Shown here piece after piece: positions 7,607 through 16,217 of a stretch of DNA of 20,015 bases. A program made the position numbers and the translations under genes. The DNA is from CAJBVG01 sp044337515. Its GTDB lineage: Bacteria > Bacteroidota > Bacteroidia > Sphingobacteriales > Sphingobacteriaceae. Location of the stretch: contig JBIINK010000041.1 in assembly GCA_044337515.1 (NCBI GenBank), positions 1-20,015 of the forward strand, given 5' to 3'. Position 1 is the stretch's first letter, and every line of letters starts with the position of its first letter. The notes beneath the pieces were generated by a model. It did not search any database, was not told the DNA's origin, and worked only from the letters and a program-made list of their open reading frames with translations.

Positions 7607-7627
7607 CCTAATTCCTAATTCCTAATT
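7607..7627. repeat. CCTAATT heptamer array overlapping a stop codon
   Basis: Three perfect tandem CCTAATT units. On the minus strand they read AATTAGG and overlap the 3' end of the propionyl-CoA-synthetase-like gene: its stop codon (7617-7615) and last residues R-N are encoded within the array. A degenerate relative (CCTAACT, CGTAATT, CCTAGTT) lies in the 20-nt gap upstream of the same gene, at about 9514-9535. Confidence 0.75.
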
Positions 7628-9510
7628 TTCAAGATGTCTCGTCTAATTAGCGACTCCTTGATTTCATCCAATATTGTGGGATCATCAATGGTTGATGGGA
7701 TTGCAAAGGTTTCTCCATCGGCAATTTGACGAATAGTTTTACGTAGAATTTTTCCGGAACGTGTTTTAGGTAAACGATTAACTAAAATTGCATTTCTAAA
7801 ATACGCTACCGCACCAATTTGATTTCGGATGTGTTTCACTAATTCTTCTTCTACTTCCGATTCTTTTCTATTGTGTCCATCTTTCAAAACGAAAAACCCT
7901 AATGGTCGTTGCCCACGTAGTTCATCAGCAATACCTAATACCGCACACTCAGCAATATCAGGATGTGATGCTACCATCTCTTCCATCTCGCCAGTAGATA
8001 AACGATGTCCAGAAACATTGATAACATCATCAACACGACCCATGATGTAGAAATAATTTTCATCATCGTAATACCCACCATCTCCAGTAAAATAATAACC
8101 GGGTATAACTTCTAAATAAGAAGAAAGAAAACGATCGTGCTCATTCCATAAACTCACTAAGCAACCTGGAGGCAATGGTAATTTGATAGCAATAAATCCT
8201 TCTGTATTTGGAGGAAGTTGTAAACCTTCTTCATTAACTACATGAATATTATAACCACATACAGCTTTGCTTGAAGACCCTGGTTTTACTGGGAATAGCT
8301 CTACTCCTGCCATATTCGCAATCATTGGCCAACCCGATTCTGTTTGCCACCAATGATCAATTACCGGGACATTTGTTTTTTCGTGTATCCAATGATAGGT
8401 AGCTGGATCACATCGTTCACCTGCAACAAATACATATTTCAACGAAGAGATGTCGTATTTATTTAATTCTAATCCTTCCGAATCTTCTTTTTTAATTGCT
8501 CTAAATGCTGTAGGTGCTGCGAATAACAAATTGATTTTATATTCTTCCACCATTCTCCAGAAGCTACCCGAATCAGGAGTTCTGATGGGCTTGCCTTCAT
8601 ATACAACCGTGGTACATCCCATTAATAAAGGAGCGTAACAAATGTAAGAATGGCCTACAACCCAACCCACATCAGATGCTGCCCAAAAAATATCATCTTC
8701 TGAAATATTATAAATTTTTTCTAAACTATAATGTAATGCCACTGCATATGAACCAGTATCACGTACAATTCCCTTAGGTTTACCTGTTGTTCCTGATGTA
8801 TAAATAATGTATAACGGATCCGTAGATTTCATTTCAACATAACTTGCTGGCTTTGCATGAACAGTAAGTTTATGATATTCTTCATAATCAATCGTAGCAA
8901 CATCAGTAAATTGTGCACGCTTTACTAATATGGTTGTTTCTGGTTGATGAAAACATAAATGATAAGCTTCTTCAACTAAGGGAAGATAAGGAATCACTTT
9001 ATCGAATTCCATCCCATAACTCGCCGTAATTAATACTTTAGGTTTCGCATCGTCTATACGTACCGCAAGTTCATGCGCTGCAAAACCACCAAACACTACC
9101 GAATGTATAGCACCAATACGTGTACACGCAATCATGGCTATAATTGCCTCAGCAATCATTGGCATATAAATAATTACGGTATCGCCTTTCTCAACATTTT
9201 TAGATTTTAATACACCAGCAAATTCTGAAACTTCTTTTAACAATTCATTATAAGTGTATTTCTTTTTCGTGAAGGTAACTGGAGAATCAAAAATCAATGC
9301 TGTTTTATCACCTTTGCCTTGTTCGACATGGTAATCGAGCATCATGTAACTCATATTGCAAATACCATCGGCATACCACTCATGATAATTGTTTTCTCCA
9401 TGTGAAGAAACTAGTGTTGGCTTTTTAAACCAAGGTATTCTATTCGCTTGCTCTGCCCAGTATTCATTTGGGTGTTCAATGCTTCTTGTATATTCGTCTT
9501 GATAACTCAT
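7615..9510 (-). CDS. Propionyl-CoA synthetase-like AMP-forming acyl-CoA ligase (PrpE/ACSS3 type)
   Basis: A 631-aa adenylate-forming ligase, paralogue of acs. Motifs: YTSGTTGKPKG (237-247), RDTGSYAVAL (250-259), AASDVGWVVGHSY (277-289), YEGKPIRTPD (304-313), FVAGERCDP (361-369), IDHWWQTESG (384-393), YFTGDG (473-478), hinge GRVDD (491-495) and PKTRSGK with catalytic K587. The AGER motif and RDTG-type segment are those of PrpE/ACSS3 rather than Acs. At the pocket position that is V374 in the neighbouring acs, this enzyme has A363, and the acs T299 is replaced by V285. A smaller residue suits propionate or another short acyl chain. It starts 20 nt after the receiver gene and is likely co-transcribed with it. 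The C-terminal residues come from a heptamer repeat. Substrate is inferred from motifs only. Confidence 0.82.
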   Translation of the reverse strand: MSYQDEYTRSIEHPNEYWAEQANRIPWFKKPTLVSSHGENNYHEWYADGICNMSYMMLDYHVEQGKGDKTALIFDSPVTFTKKKYTYNELLKEVSEFAGVLKSKNVEKGDTVIIYMPMIAEAIIAMIACTRIGAIHSVVFGGFAAHELAVRIDDAKPKVLITASYGMEFDKVIPYLPLVEEAYHLCFHQPETTILVKRAQFTDVATIDYEEYHKLTVHAKPASYVEMKSTDPLYIIYTSGTTGKPKGIVRDTGSYAVALHYSLEKIYNISEDDIFWAASDVGWVVGHSYICYAPLLMGCTTVVYEGKPIRTPDSGSFWRMVEEYKINLLFAAPTAFRAIKKEDSEGLELNKYDISSLKYVFVAGERCDPATYHWIHEKTNVPVIDHWWQTESGWPMIANMAGVELFPVKPGSSSKAVCGYNIHVVNEEGLQLPPNTEGFIAIKLPLPPGCLVSLWNEHDRFLSSYLEVIPGYYFTGDGGYYDDENYFYIMGRVDDVINVSGHRLSTGEMEEMVASHPDIAECAVLGIADELRGQRPLGFFVLKDGHNRKESEVEEELVKHIRNQIGAVAYFRNAILVNRLPKTRSGKILRKTIRQIADGETFAIPSTIDDPTILDEIKESLIRRDILKIRN

Positions 9511-9530
9511 TATTCCTAACTCGTAATTTC

Positions 9531-9902
9531 CTAGTTCAATAAAATGTTAATTTGCTCTAGTAATGTTCTAGTAGAAAAGGGTTTGATCATGTATAAATCA
9601 GCTCCCATCTCATATCCAAAACTTATGTCAGCTTCTCTACTTTTAGCCGATAAGAAGATAACTTTAGCATTCCTCGTTCGTTCATTTTTCTTAATAAATT
9701 CACATATCACATAGCCATCAACATCGGGCATCATAATATCAAGTAATACAATGTCGGGTACAGTTTCTTCAATAGCTTCTATGGCTTCCATGCCATTTCT
9801 TGCTACAATCACGTCAAATCCATTCTTTACCAATAAAAATTCTACTGATAAAAGTATGTTAGGATCGTCGTCTACAATTAATATTTTTTTAGCTGTTGTC
9901 AT
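9531..9902 (-). CDS. Receiver-only response regulator paired with the symporter-kinase
   Basis: A 123-aa CheY-like receiver with no output domain. Acidic residues D11-D13, phospho-acceptor D55 (IVLLDIMMPDVDG), S85 in LSAKS and K107 in IKPF are all in place. The protein ends straight after the last receiver helix. Its ATG lies 14 nt inside the 3' end of the symporter-kinase gene, so the two are translationally coupled and almost certainly cognate. In the Vibrio/Pseudomonas CrbSR system the equivalent regulator carries a LuxR-type DNA-binding domain and activates acs. Here signalling must act through protein-protein contact, a phosphorelay, or another regulator. It precedes the propionyl-CoA-synthetase-like gene by 20 nt. 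Confidence 0.9.
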   Translation of the reverse strand: MTTAKKILIVDDDPNILLSVEFLLVKNGFDVIVARNGMEAIEAIEETVPDIVLLDIMMPDVDGYVICEFIKKNERTRNAKVIFLSAKSREADISFGYEMGADLYMIKPFSTRTLLEQINILLN

Positions 9903-12603
9903 GTTGTTTCATTGGTATTTGAAGGATGAATTTAGCACCACCCATACTACTTTCATCGACGTGAATAAATCCGTTATGTAAATCGGCAATCTTCTTACAA
10001 ATTGATAATCCTAATCCAGAACCACCGACATTATTTTTCTTTGATTGGTTAATTTGATAAAATTTATCGAAGACCTGTAATCGTTGTTCTTCGGGGATTC
10101 CCAGACCATTATCTTCAATTTCGTATTGAATAAAATTATCGAATTGTGTGAGGGAAACTTTAACGATACCATTCGTTTTAGGAATGTATTTTTTTGCATT
10201 TCCAATAATATTTACGAGTACTCTTTCTATTAAATCTTCATCTTGCATAACATTAGTATCTACAGATGATTGGATACTAATTTTTTGTAAATCAGCTTCG
10301 AAAACTGGTAAAAACGAATCCACCACTCTTTTGGCTGTTGCATAAGGATCCACTTCACTAAGGTGTAAGCTCTGCTTACCTGATTCTAACTTTTCTAAAT
10401 CCAGCACTTGAGTGATTAATTTACTTAAACGCTCCAATTCAGTAACCATCACTTTTAAAAACTCTTGTCTTTTAGTTTCATCCATATCTGGATGATCATG
10501 CATAATTTCAGTAAATGCACGAACACTTGTGAGTGGGGTTCTTAATTCGTGTGTAACGGTATATAAAAATTCATCTTTAAGTAAATCGATTTGTCGAAGT
10601 TTTACATTTGCATTCGACAATGCATCGTACGCTTTAGATAGCTCCGTTGATTTGCTACTGAGCTCTTTGTTTAATAATAATATCTGTTGTGATTCCTTCA
10701 ACAAATTTACCACATCATTCATTCTCACTACTTCATCTTTCATCATGGATTGAAGAATTACACGTGCAGATGCAGCACCAATAACACCTGATAATATTTT
10801 TTCTGTATAGGTAATTACACTTTGATCTGCTTTCTGATTGTCATCAGGAATTTCTAGCTGATTACGAGTAAAATATTGACTATACAAACGTTTGCTTTTT
10901 TGATCACCAATAAAACTGGCCAGCAATGAACGCAAGTCAACAATATTTACATTACCCGAACGGATGAACGATTGCTCGTAGCTGCTCGAATATTGATCGA
11001 TATTAACAAAGAGTTCAGCTTGGGGTGCTTCTTGCTCATCTGCTTCGGTGAATAATGAAATAGAAATGAATGCAAATAAATTAAAAAAGATACTCCAAAA
11101 GAAAGCATGAGTTATATGATCAGTAATAGCTACTCCAAATAAATTATGTGGACGCAACCATGAGATACCAGCAATGCCTGACTCTAATATTGTGTTTGGT
11201 AATAGGCCCGCAGTAATTAATGTTGGCATTACTAAAGTAAAAAACCAAATACTTATCCCCAAAATTATTCCAACTAAACTAGCAAGTTTGTTTGCACGTT
11301 TCCAATAAATACCAAAAATTACAGATGGTGCAAATTGAGCCACTGCAGTAAATGATATTAAACCAATAGAAACTAATGAGTATTTCCCGGAAACATATTG
11401 ATAATACAGATATGATAGCAATAGCAAAAATAAAATTGATACTCTACGAATCAATTTAATACTTCGTAATACCTGATTGAAAAACTTATTCTTCAGAACC
11501 GGAATGCTCAATATAATTGGAATTAGAATATTATTACTGAACATTGTACTTAATGCAATGGTCTCCACGATAATCATTCCAGTAGCAGCCGAAAACCCGC
11601 CAAGAAAAACAATCATACTTATACCGTGAGCATTTAACTCACCAGGCAAACTAAGTAGTGTGTAATCTGGGTTGTAAGTTTGCCCTTGATAAAATAAAAT
11701 ACCTGCAACAGCAACTGGAATTACTAATAAATTAATGAGTATTAAATAAGTTGGGAACACCCATATGGCTGTTTTCAAATGAGCATCATCCTTATTCTCT
11801 ATAACTCCTAATTGAAACTGACGAGGCAGAAAAATAAAGGCGGTAAACGAAAGAATACTCATCCCAAACCAAGAAAGATATCCAGATGTTTTTTCGAACG
11901 TAAACAGATGTTGCAATTGTTTGTTCTGTTGAATATCAATGCTCGAATAATTCGATAATATATATTTGATGATAAAAATTGCGCCTATAAAAAATGCTAG
12001 TAATTTCACAATTGATTCAAATGCAATTGCGCTTACTAGTCCACGATGTTTTTCTGAAGCATCAAGCTTAGACGTTCCAAACAGCATGATAAAAAATCCT
12101 AAAACGATGGTAACAATAAATGGTTTCCATGTTTGAATAGTTGATATCGACGATATCGGAGTGCTATTTATAGTTAAGATATCAAAGCTATCAGCTATAG
12201 CTTTAATTTGTAAGGATATGTATGGAATAATTCCAACAATACATACCACTGCGACAACTGCACCAATGGATATGTTTTTCCCGTAACGAGCTGAAATAAA
12301 ATCAGCTATACTGGTAATTTTTTGAACTTTAGAAATTTTAATGATTTTCCTATAGAATCCCCAACACAAAGGCATTAGCAAAATCGGACCGACATAAATG
12401 GCAAGAAAATCAGGACCACTTATACTTGCTCTGCCAATACTTCCATAGAAAGTCCAGGCAGTACAATATACTCCTATTGAAAGTGCATAAACAAAAGGGC
12501 TCCAACGATCACTCAAAATCTGCTTTTTTTCCGCAATGTATGCTACCACAAAAAGTAGTACTAAATACATCAACGTAATAAAAAGCATTAGCCAAATATT
12601 CAT
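9889..12603 (-). CDS. Sodium/solute symporter-histidine kinase fusion (CrbS/CbrA-like)
   Basis: A 904-aa inner-membrane protein. Residues 1-520 hold about 13 hydrophobic segments of the SSS (SLC5) transporter family, including CTAWTFYGSIG (47-57), KITSIADFISARYGK (95-109) and FLGGFSAATGMIIVET (333-348). A STAC-like linker with EKILSGVIGAASARVIL (601-617) follows, then a coiled-coil-prone segment (640-675). The HisKA domain has H-box FLYTVTHELRTPL with phospho-histidine H685. The ATPase domain has N798/N802, DNGLGIPE (831-838), FDKFY (845-849) and GGSGLGLSI (860-868). No PAS domain is visible, unlike CbrA. The protein probably couples transport or binding of a small solute, likely a short carboxylate given the neighbouring acyl-CoA synthetases, to phosphorylation of the overlapping receiver. 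The substrate is inferred from context only. Confidence 0.9.
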   Translation of the reverse strand: MNIWLMLFITLMYLVLLFVVAYIAEKKQILSDRWSPFVYALSIGVYCTAWTFYGSIGRASISGPDFLAIYVGPILLMPLCWGFYRKIIKISKVQKITSIADFISARYGKNISIGAVVAVVCIVGIIPYISLQIKAIADSFDILTINSTPISSISTIQTWKPFIVTIVLGFFIMLFGTSKLDASEKHRGLVSAIAFESIVKLLAFFIGAIFIIKYILSNYSSIDIQQNKQLQHLFTFEKTSGYLSWFGMSILSFTAFIFLPRQFQLGVIENKDDAHLKTAIWVFPTYLILINLLVIPVAVAGILFYQGQTYNPDYTLLSLPGELNAHGISMIVFLGGFSAATGMIIVETIALSTMFSNNILIPIILSIPVLKNKFFNQVLRSIKLIRRVSILFLLLLSYLYYQYVSGKYSLVSIGLISFTAVAQFAPSVIFGIYWKRANKLASLVGIILGISIWFFTLVMPTLITAGLLPNTILESGIAGISWLRPHNLFGVAITDHITHAFFWSIFFNLFAFISISLFTEADEQEAPQAELFVNIDQYSSSYEQSFIRSGNVNIVDLRSLLASFIGDQKSKRLYSQYFTRNQLEIPDDNQKADQSVITYTEKILSGVIGAASARVILQSMMKDEVVRMNDVVNLLKESQQILLLNKELSSKSTELSKAYDALSNANVKLRQIDLLKDEFLYTVTHELRTPLTSVRAFTEIMHDHPDMDETKRQEFLKVMVTELERLSKLITQVLDLEKLESGKQSLHLSEVDPYATAKRVVDSFLPVFEADLQKISIQSSVDTNVMQDEDLIERVLVNIIGNAKKYIPKTNGIVKVSLTQFDNFIQYEIEDNGLGIPEEQRLQVFDKFYQINQSKKNNVGGSGLGLSICKKIADLHNGFIHVDESSMGGAKFILQIPMKQHDNS

Positions 12604-12606
12604 TGT

Positions 12607-12798
12607 TTATTTTTTATTAATGATAATCGCACTAATCACAACAGTGAATAGCATAACAATGAAAACATATATAAATAAAACTGGCATCCCTAAATAAAAT
12701 ATCGACTTATTGAAAGTCGATATCATTGGGAAATTTAAAAGTATGGCTGCTAGAATGCAAACAAAAGCTAGTCGTTGAATTTTTAACCTATTTTTCAT
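12607..12798 (-). CDS. Tiny two-helix membrane protein upstream of the symporter-kinase
   Basis: A 63-aa protein with two hydrophobic segments (about 10-25 and 33-60) and basic ends (MKNRLKIQR, IINKK). The stop lies 3 nt before the ATG of the symporter-kinase. Small two-helix proteins such as those of the DUF3311 and DUF485 families often accompany SSS transporters, for example YhdT with PanF or YjcH with ActP. The pattern F-x5-LGMPVLFIY resembles DUF3311, but similarity this short is weak. A role as an accessory subunit of the SSS domain is inferred from spacing. Confidence 0.65.
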   Translation of the reverse strand: MKNRLKIQRLAFVCILAAILLNFPMISTFNKSIFYLGMPVLFIYVFIVMLFTVVISAIIINKK

Positions 12799-12842
12799 AA
12801 TTAATAGCTCAATTTACTAAATAACAGCCATACCATTAATAA

Positions 12843-13064
12843 TTATTTAATATCATACTCACCCGAAAGCGAATAATAACCAAATACCATTAAACCTCCA
12901 GTAATTACTGGCATTAATATAAACGTATAGATTATGGCAGGCACTAAATCTTCCGACTTGTCGCTCATAAATTTAGGGATAGCTTGGTTAACTAATAAGT
13001 AATACCCAGCATAGATTCCTAATGCAATCCATACAAAACCTAATATTCTTTTTAACTGATTCAT
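12843..13064 (-). CDS. Small two-helix membrane protein next to the MFS symporter
   Basis: A 73-aa protein with two hydrophobic segments (about 6-27 and 41-64) and an acidic loop (KFMSDKSEDLVP). Starts 14 nt after the MFS gene stop. Proteins of this size and shape beside MHS-type transporters are common in Bacteroidota; from memory the family may be DUF6814, not verified here. Function unknown. Position suggests it assists or stabilises the symporter. Confidence 0.65.
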   Translation of the reverse strand: MNQLKRILGFVWIALGIYAGYYLLVNQAIPKFMSDKSEDLVPAIIYTFILMPVITGGLMVFGYYSLSGEYDIK

Positions 13065-13078
13065 AATTTCTCTATTTA

Positions 13079-14653
13079 TTATTCTTCAACATGATTCATT
13101 TTTTTGTTGATGTAAAGCATTCCTATCACGAAACACACACCAGCAACAATAATTGGATACCATAATCCTTCTAAGTATGGCTTATCATAAGGCAATGCTA
13201 ATCCCGCTTCTAACGCTTTGTCATTTGCTGATTTTGCATTAGTTGCTAAGTATGTAGCAATTGCCGGTAATAATCCACCGAATATACCATTACCAATATG
13301 GTAAGGCAACGACATTGAAGTATAGCGTATTTTGGTTGGGAACATCTCTACTAAGAATGCAGCGATAGGGCCATAAACCATGGTTACATACAGCACTTGA
13401 ATGAAGATCAACAATACAATTGTCCAGAAACTATCATCACCAACTTTAATTGATGTTTTAATATCTGCTTTAAACGCTTTGCCTTCTTTATCAACACCTA
13501 GTTGAAGTTTAGTTTCTTCATTATATACAGTACCATCCGTATAGGTTTTGCTGACATTCGTTACCATTACTGAATCTGTAGTTCCAGTCTTCAAAATAGT
13601 TTTTGAATCTAAAGTACTTTTCGCAGCAATTTCTGTTTTGTTTTTGATGTTTGCCGTTTGGTAAATTTTCTCGTAAATCGGACGATAAGTTAAAATCGCG
13701 AGTAACATACCCACCATCATAATTCCTTTACGTCCAATTTTATCTGATAACCATCCGAAGAATACAAAGAAACCTGTACCTGCCATTAACGCAGCCGCAA
13801 TTAAGTAATTGGTTTGATCGAAGTCGATGTTACAAGTTTTTTGTAAGAATGATAAGGCATAAAACTGACCAGTATACCAAACCACACCTTGTCCCATTGT
13901 TGCTCCAAATAAAGCTAACAATACAAACTTGAAGTTTAACTTATTACCAAACGATTCTTTTAATGGATTAGTTGATGCTTTACCACCTTCTTTTACTTTC
14001 TTAAACAATGGAGATTCGTCCATGTTTCTTCTAATAAAATAAGATACAACAACCATCACAATAGAAATTAAGAATGGAACTCTCCAACCCCATAAATCGA
14101 AAGACTCTTTACTCATCGAGTTTTTCGTAATCATAATAACGAATAAGGAAATGAACAAACCTACAGTCGCTGTAGTTTGAATCCAAGATGTTCTTAATCC
14201 GCGTTTATCTGGTTCGGAATGTTCCGCTACATACGTTGCTGCTCCACCATATTCACCACCCAAGGCTAAGCCTTGAAGTAAACGTAGAATCAAAACTAAA
14301 ATCGGCGCTAAATATCCAATCGTTTCGTAACCTGGTATTACTCCGATTAAAAACGTTGAAAAACCCATGATTAATAACGTAACCATGAAGGTGTATTTAC
14401 GACCTATTAAATCACCTAATCGTCCGAAGAACATTGCCCCAAAAGGACGAACAACGAAACCCGCTGCGAATGTTGCAAGGATAGATAAGAAACCCGCAGT
14501 TGGATTATCTGCTGGGAAAAATTTTGTGGCAATTACTGCCGCTAAACTTCCAAAGATGTAGAAGTCGTACCACTCAATTAAAGTACCAACGGATGATGCT
14601 CCGATGACACTCCATAATTTAGTACCAGTACTATAGTTTTTTTCTGTTGACAT
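13079..14653 (-). CDS. MFS transporter, metabolite:H+ symporter (MHS) family
   Basis: A 524-aa inner-membrane transporter with 12 predicted helices. ASSVGTLIEWYDFYIFG (19-35) is the MHS signature shared with ProP, KgtP and related carboxylate transporters. The loop 2-3 motif GRLGDLIGRK (77-86), RLLQGLALGGEYGGA (124-138) and the repeat motif GWLSDKIGRKG (300-310) support the fold. Between helices 9 and 10 lies an unusual polar insert of roughly 80 residues (about 326-408), rich in T, K and D, on the periplasmic side by topology. MHS members carry proline/betaine, dicarboxylates, and short monocarboxylates. With acs and a PrpE-like gene downstream and a porin 10 nt upstream, acetate or propionate uptake is the best guess. 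Confidence 0.88.
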   Translation of the reverse strand: MSTEKNYSTGTKLWSVIGASSVGTLIEWYDFYIFGSLAAVIATKFFPADNPTAGFLSILATFAAGFVVRPFGAMFFGRLGDLIGRKYTFMVTLLIMGFSTFLIGVIPGYETIGYLAPILVLILRLLQGLALGGEYGGAATYVAEHSEPDKRGLRTSWIQTTATVGLFISLFVIMITKNSMSKESFDLWGWRVPFLISIVMVVVSYFIRRNMDESPLFKKVKEGGKASTNPLKESFGNKLNFKFVLLALFGATMGQGVVWYTGQFYALSFLQKTCNIDFDQTNYLIAAALMAGTGFFVFFGWLSDKIGRKGIMMVGMLLAILTYRPIYEKIYQTANIKNKTEIAAKSTLDSKTILKTGTTDSVMVTNVSKTYTDGTVYNEETKLQLGVDKEGKAFKADIKTSIKVGDDSFWTIVLLIFIQVLYVTMVYGPIAAFLVEMFPTKIRYTSMSLPYHIGNGIFGGLLPAIATYLATNAKSANDKALEAGLALPYDKPYLEGLWYPIIVAGVCFVIGMLYINKKMNHVEE

Positions 14654-14663
14654 ATAATTTAGT

Positions 14664-16067
14664 TTATAAATACACTTGAAGTTGTAAAATCATTTCACCT
14701 TTACGATCGAACACTTTTTTAGTAGCATTGTCGTATAACGGACGAGAAGAATATTGTGCTGTAATTTTAGCATGATGTCCATCTAATAACATATTAGCAC
14801 CTAAATCCCAATATGCGCCTTGCTCTTTTAATGCATCGAAATTTTTCATCGCAATTGCACCAAAAGGTTGTAATCTGAATTTCTTAGAAATTTGTTTAGG
14901 TAATAACAATCCTGCTTGAGTGTACCAAATAGTACCTGTGCCAATTGCGTAACGAGCATCACCAGAACCTTCAGCAGCTTTTGTACCTGTAAATGCAGGA
15001 TCAGATGTTCCTGTATTCATGATTCCAATACTTCTTAAGTAGTTTGGACCAAAATCATAATTGTAGAACACCGAGTAAGCAGTTACTGCCATGTTGCGTT
15101 CTTTATTACCAATTGGTAAATCAGCAAATGCATCAATAGAGAATAATACGATATCGTTCTTTTGAGATTTTTTAGCACCAGTTGTCGTATCAGTATACGA
15201 TTCTGTGCCTTCAGCATTTTTGTAGAAACCAGCACCAATGTTAAACACACGTTTTGTTCCAACATATGTACCAACACGGTACGGCAATACATTCGACTCT
15301 TGGTCTAAGAATTGATAATCTACATATCCACCAATTGCAGATTTTCCTGTATTGCGATCTACTGCAATGTTTGGACTAGTGCTCATGGTTGAGTTAGTAG
15401 CAAATGGTTTATTAAAATGAAATTGGTAAGCAGCTTTTCCGTATCTACCTTTTATATAAACACCATACTGACGACCAAATTGATCCGAATTGTCAATTAA
15501 TGGCCAATTGAAAACTGGAGCATCAACTGTAAGGAAGTTTAATGTAGAAGTAGAGGTCATTCTAGAAACACCGTTCCAATAATGCAAGCCTGCTCCCATG
15601 TATAAACTAAATTTTGCAGCAGAACCATCCGCTTTCTTAGCTGGATGTATCGCATATTCATTCCAAGCATCATGGAAAAACAAACCAGGCTTTTTACCCG
15701 GACCGTTTCCACCTGTTGTGGCAGTACCACCTGCAATACCACCATTTAAAAACGTTTGGTTGTTAATTCCGACGTGGGCAACTATTAAATATCTTGGACT
15801 AATTTGAGCCAATGCTAAAAAACGTAAACGACGAGCACCTATGTCCCATGTTTTGTTTTCTGCATTACCATTAATTAAGGTTCCTGGGTTGTTTTCAACA
15901 GAATGCATCCATATTTGATTCCAAAATATAAAACGCAATGTCTTTGAGCCTTCTTTATCAATATTAATTTTCATACCAGTTCCATATTCAGGAGAACCTT
16001 GTGAAAATACCTCAGTGCATAGAAGTCCTACACCAAGTAAAGTCATTAGTAATAGTTTCTTTTTCAT
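14664..16067 (-). CDS. Outer-membrane porin-like beta-barrel protein
   Basis: A 467-aa protein with a clear signal peptide (MKKKLLLMTLLGVGLLC..., cleavage near VFSQ/G at 22-24). The mature part has alternating polar/aromatic strands typical of a beta-barrel, such as TLRFIFWNQIWMHS (43-56) and RRLRFLALAQISPRYLIVAHVGIN (79-102 region), and ends ILQLQVYL. The sequence has the look of the phosphate-selective porin O/P-like proteins of Bacteroidota. No TonB box or SusC/SusD partner is visible, so passive diffusion is more likely than active uptake. It is first in the probable carboxylate operon, 10 nt before the MHS symporter. The specific family is not certain. Confidence 0.75.
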   Translation of the reverse strand: MKKKLLLMTLLGVGLLCTEVFSQGSPEYGTGMKINIDKEGSKTLRFIFWNQIWMHSVENNPGTLINGNAENKTWDIGARRLRFLALAQISPRYLIVAHVGINNQTFLNGGIAGGTATTGGNGPGKKPGLFFHDAWNEYAIHPAKKADGSAAKFSLYMGAGLHYWNGVSRMTSTSTLNFLTVDAPVFNWPLIDNSDQFGRQYGVYIKGRYGKAAYQFHFNKPFATNSTMSTSPNIAVDRNTGKSAIGGYVDYQFLDQESNVLPYRVGTYVGTKRVFNIGAGFYKNAEGTESYTDTTTGAKKSQKNDIVLFSIDAFADLPIGNKERNMAVTAYSVFYNYDFGPNYLRSIGIMNTGTSDPAFTGTKAAEGSGDARYAIGTGTIWYTQAGLLLPKQISKKFRLQPFGAIAMKNFDALKEQGAYWDLGANMLLDGHHAKITAQYSSRPLYDNATKKVFDRKGEMILQLQVYL

Positions 16068-16217
16068 ATTAATTGGGTTTTTAGGTTGCCTTTCCGCGCA
16101 AAAGACAATATCTAAATTCCAATACTATGGCTCAGAAATGAAATGTGGTATACATATGTGTTAAAGTGACTATATACTACCTTAAAATTTAGTCTAAAAC
16201 ATTAATTAATAGCTCAA
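16068..16217 (-). promoter_or_regulatory. Candidate control region of the carboxylate operon
   Basis: This 150-bp gap precedes the porin gene. No good TAnnTTTG box is present; the best minus-strand match is TAGTATTG (16127-16120), one base off and without a -33 element. It contains the 8-bp palindrome ACATATGT (16152-16159), imperfect facing arms GGTATACATA (16147-16156) and TATATACTACC (16171-16181), and a TATACTA box (16173-16179) also found twice upstream of the adjacent HTH gene. A weak core promoter plus dyads fits activator control, which is an inference. Confidence 0.35.

Noticed and set aside
10148..10753. Plus-strand open frames inside the histidine kinase gene
   Set aside because: They mirror the kinase coding frame, lack recognisable motifs, and have no upstream signal.
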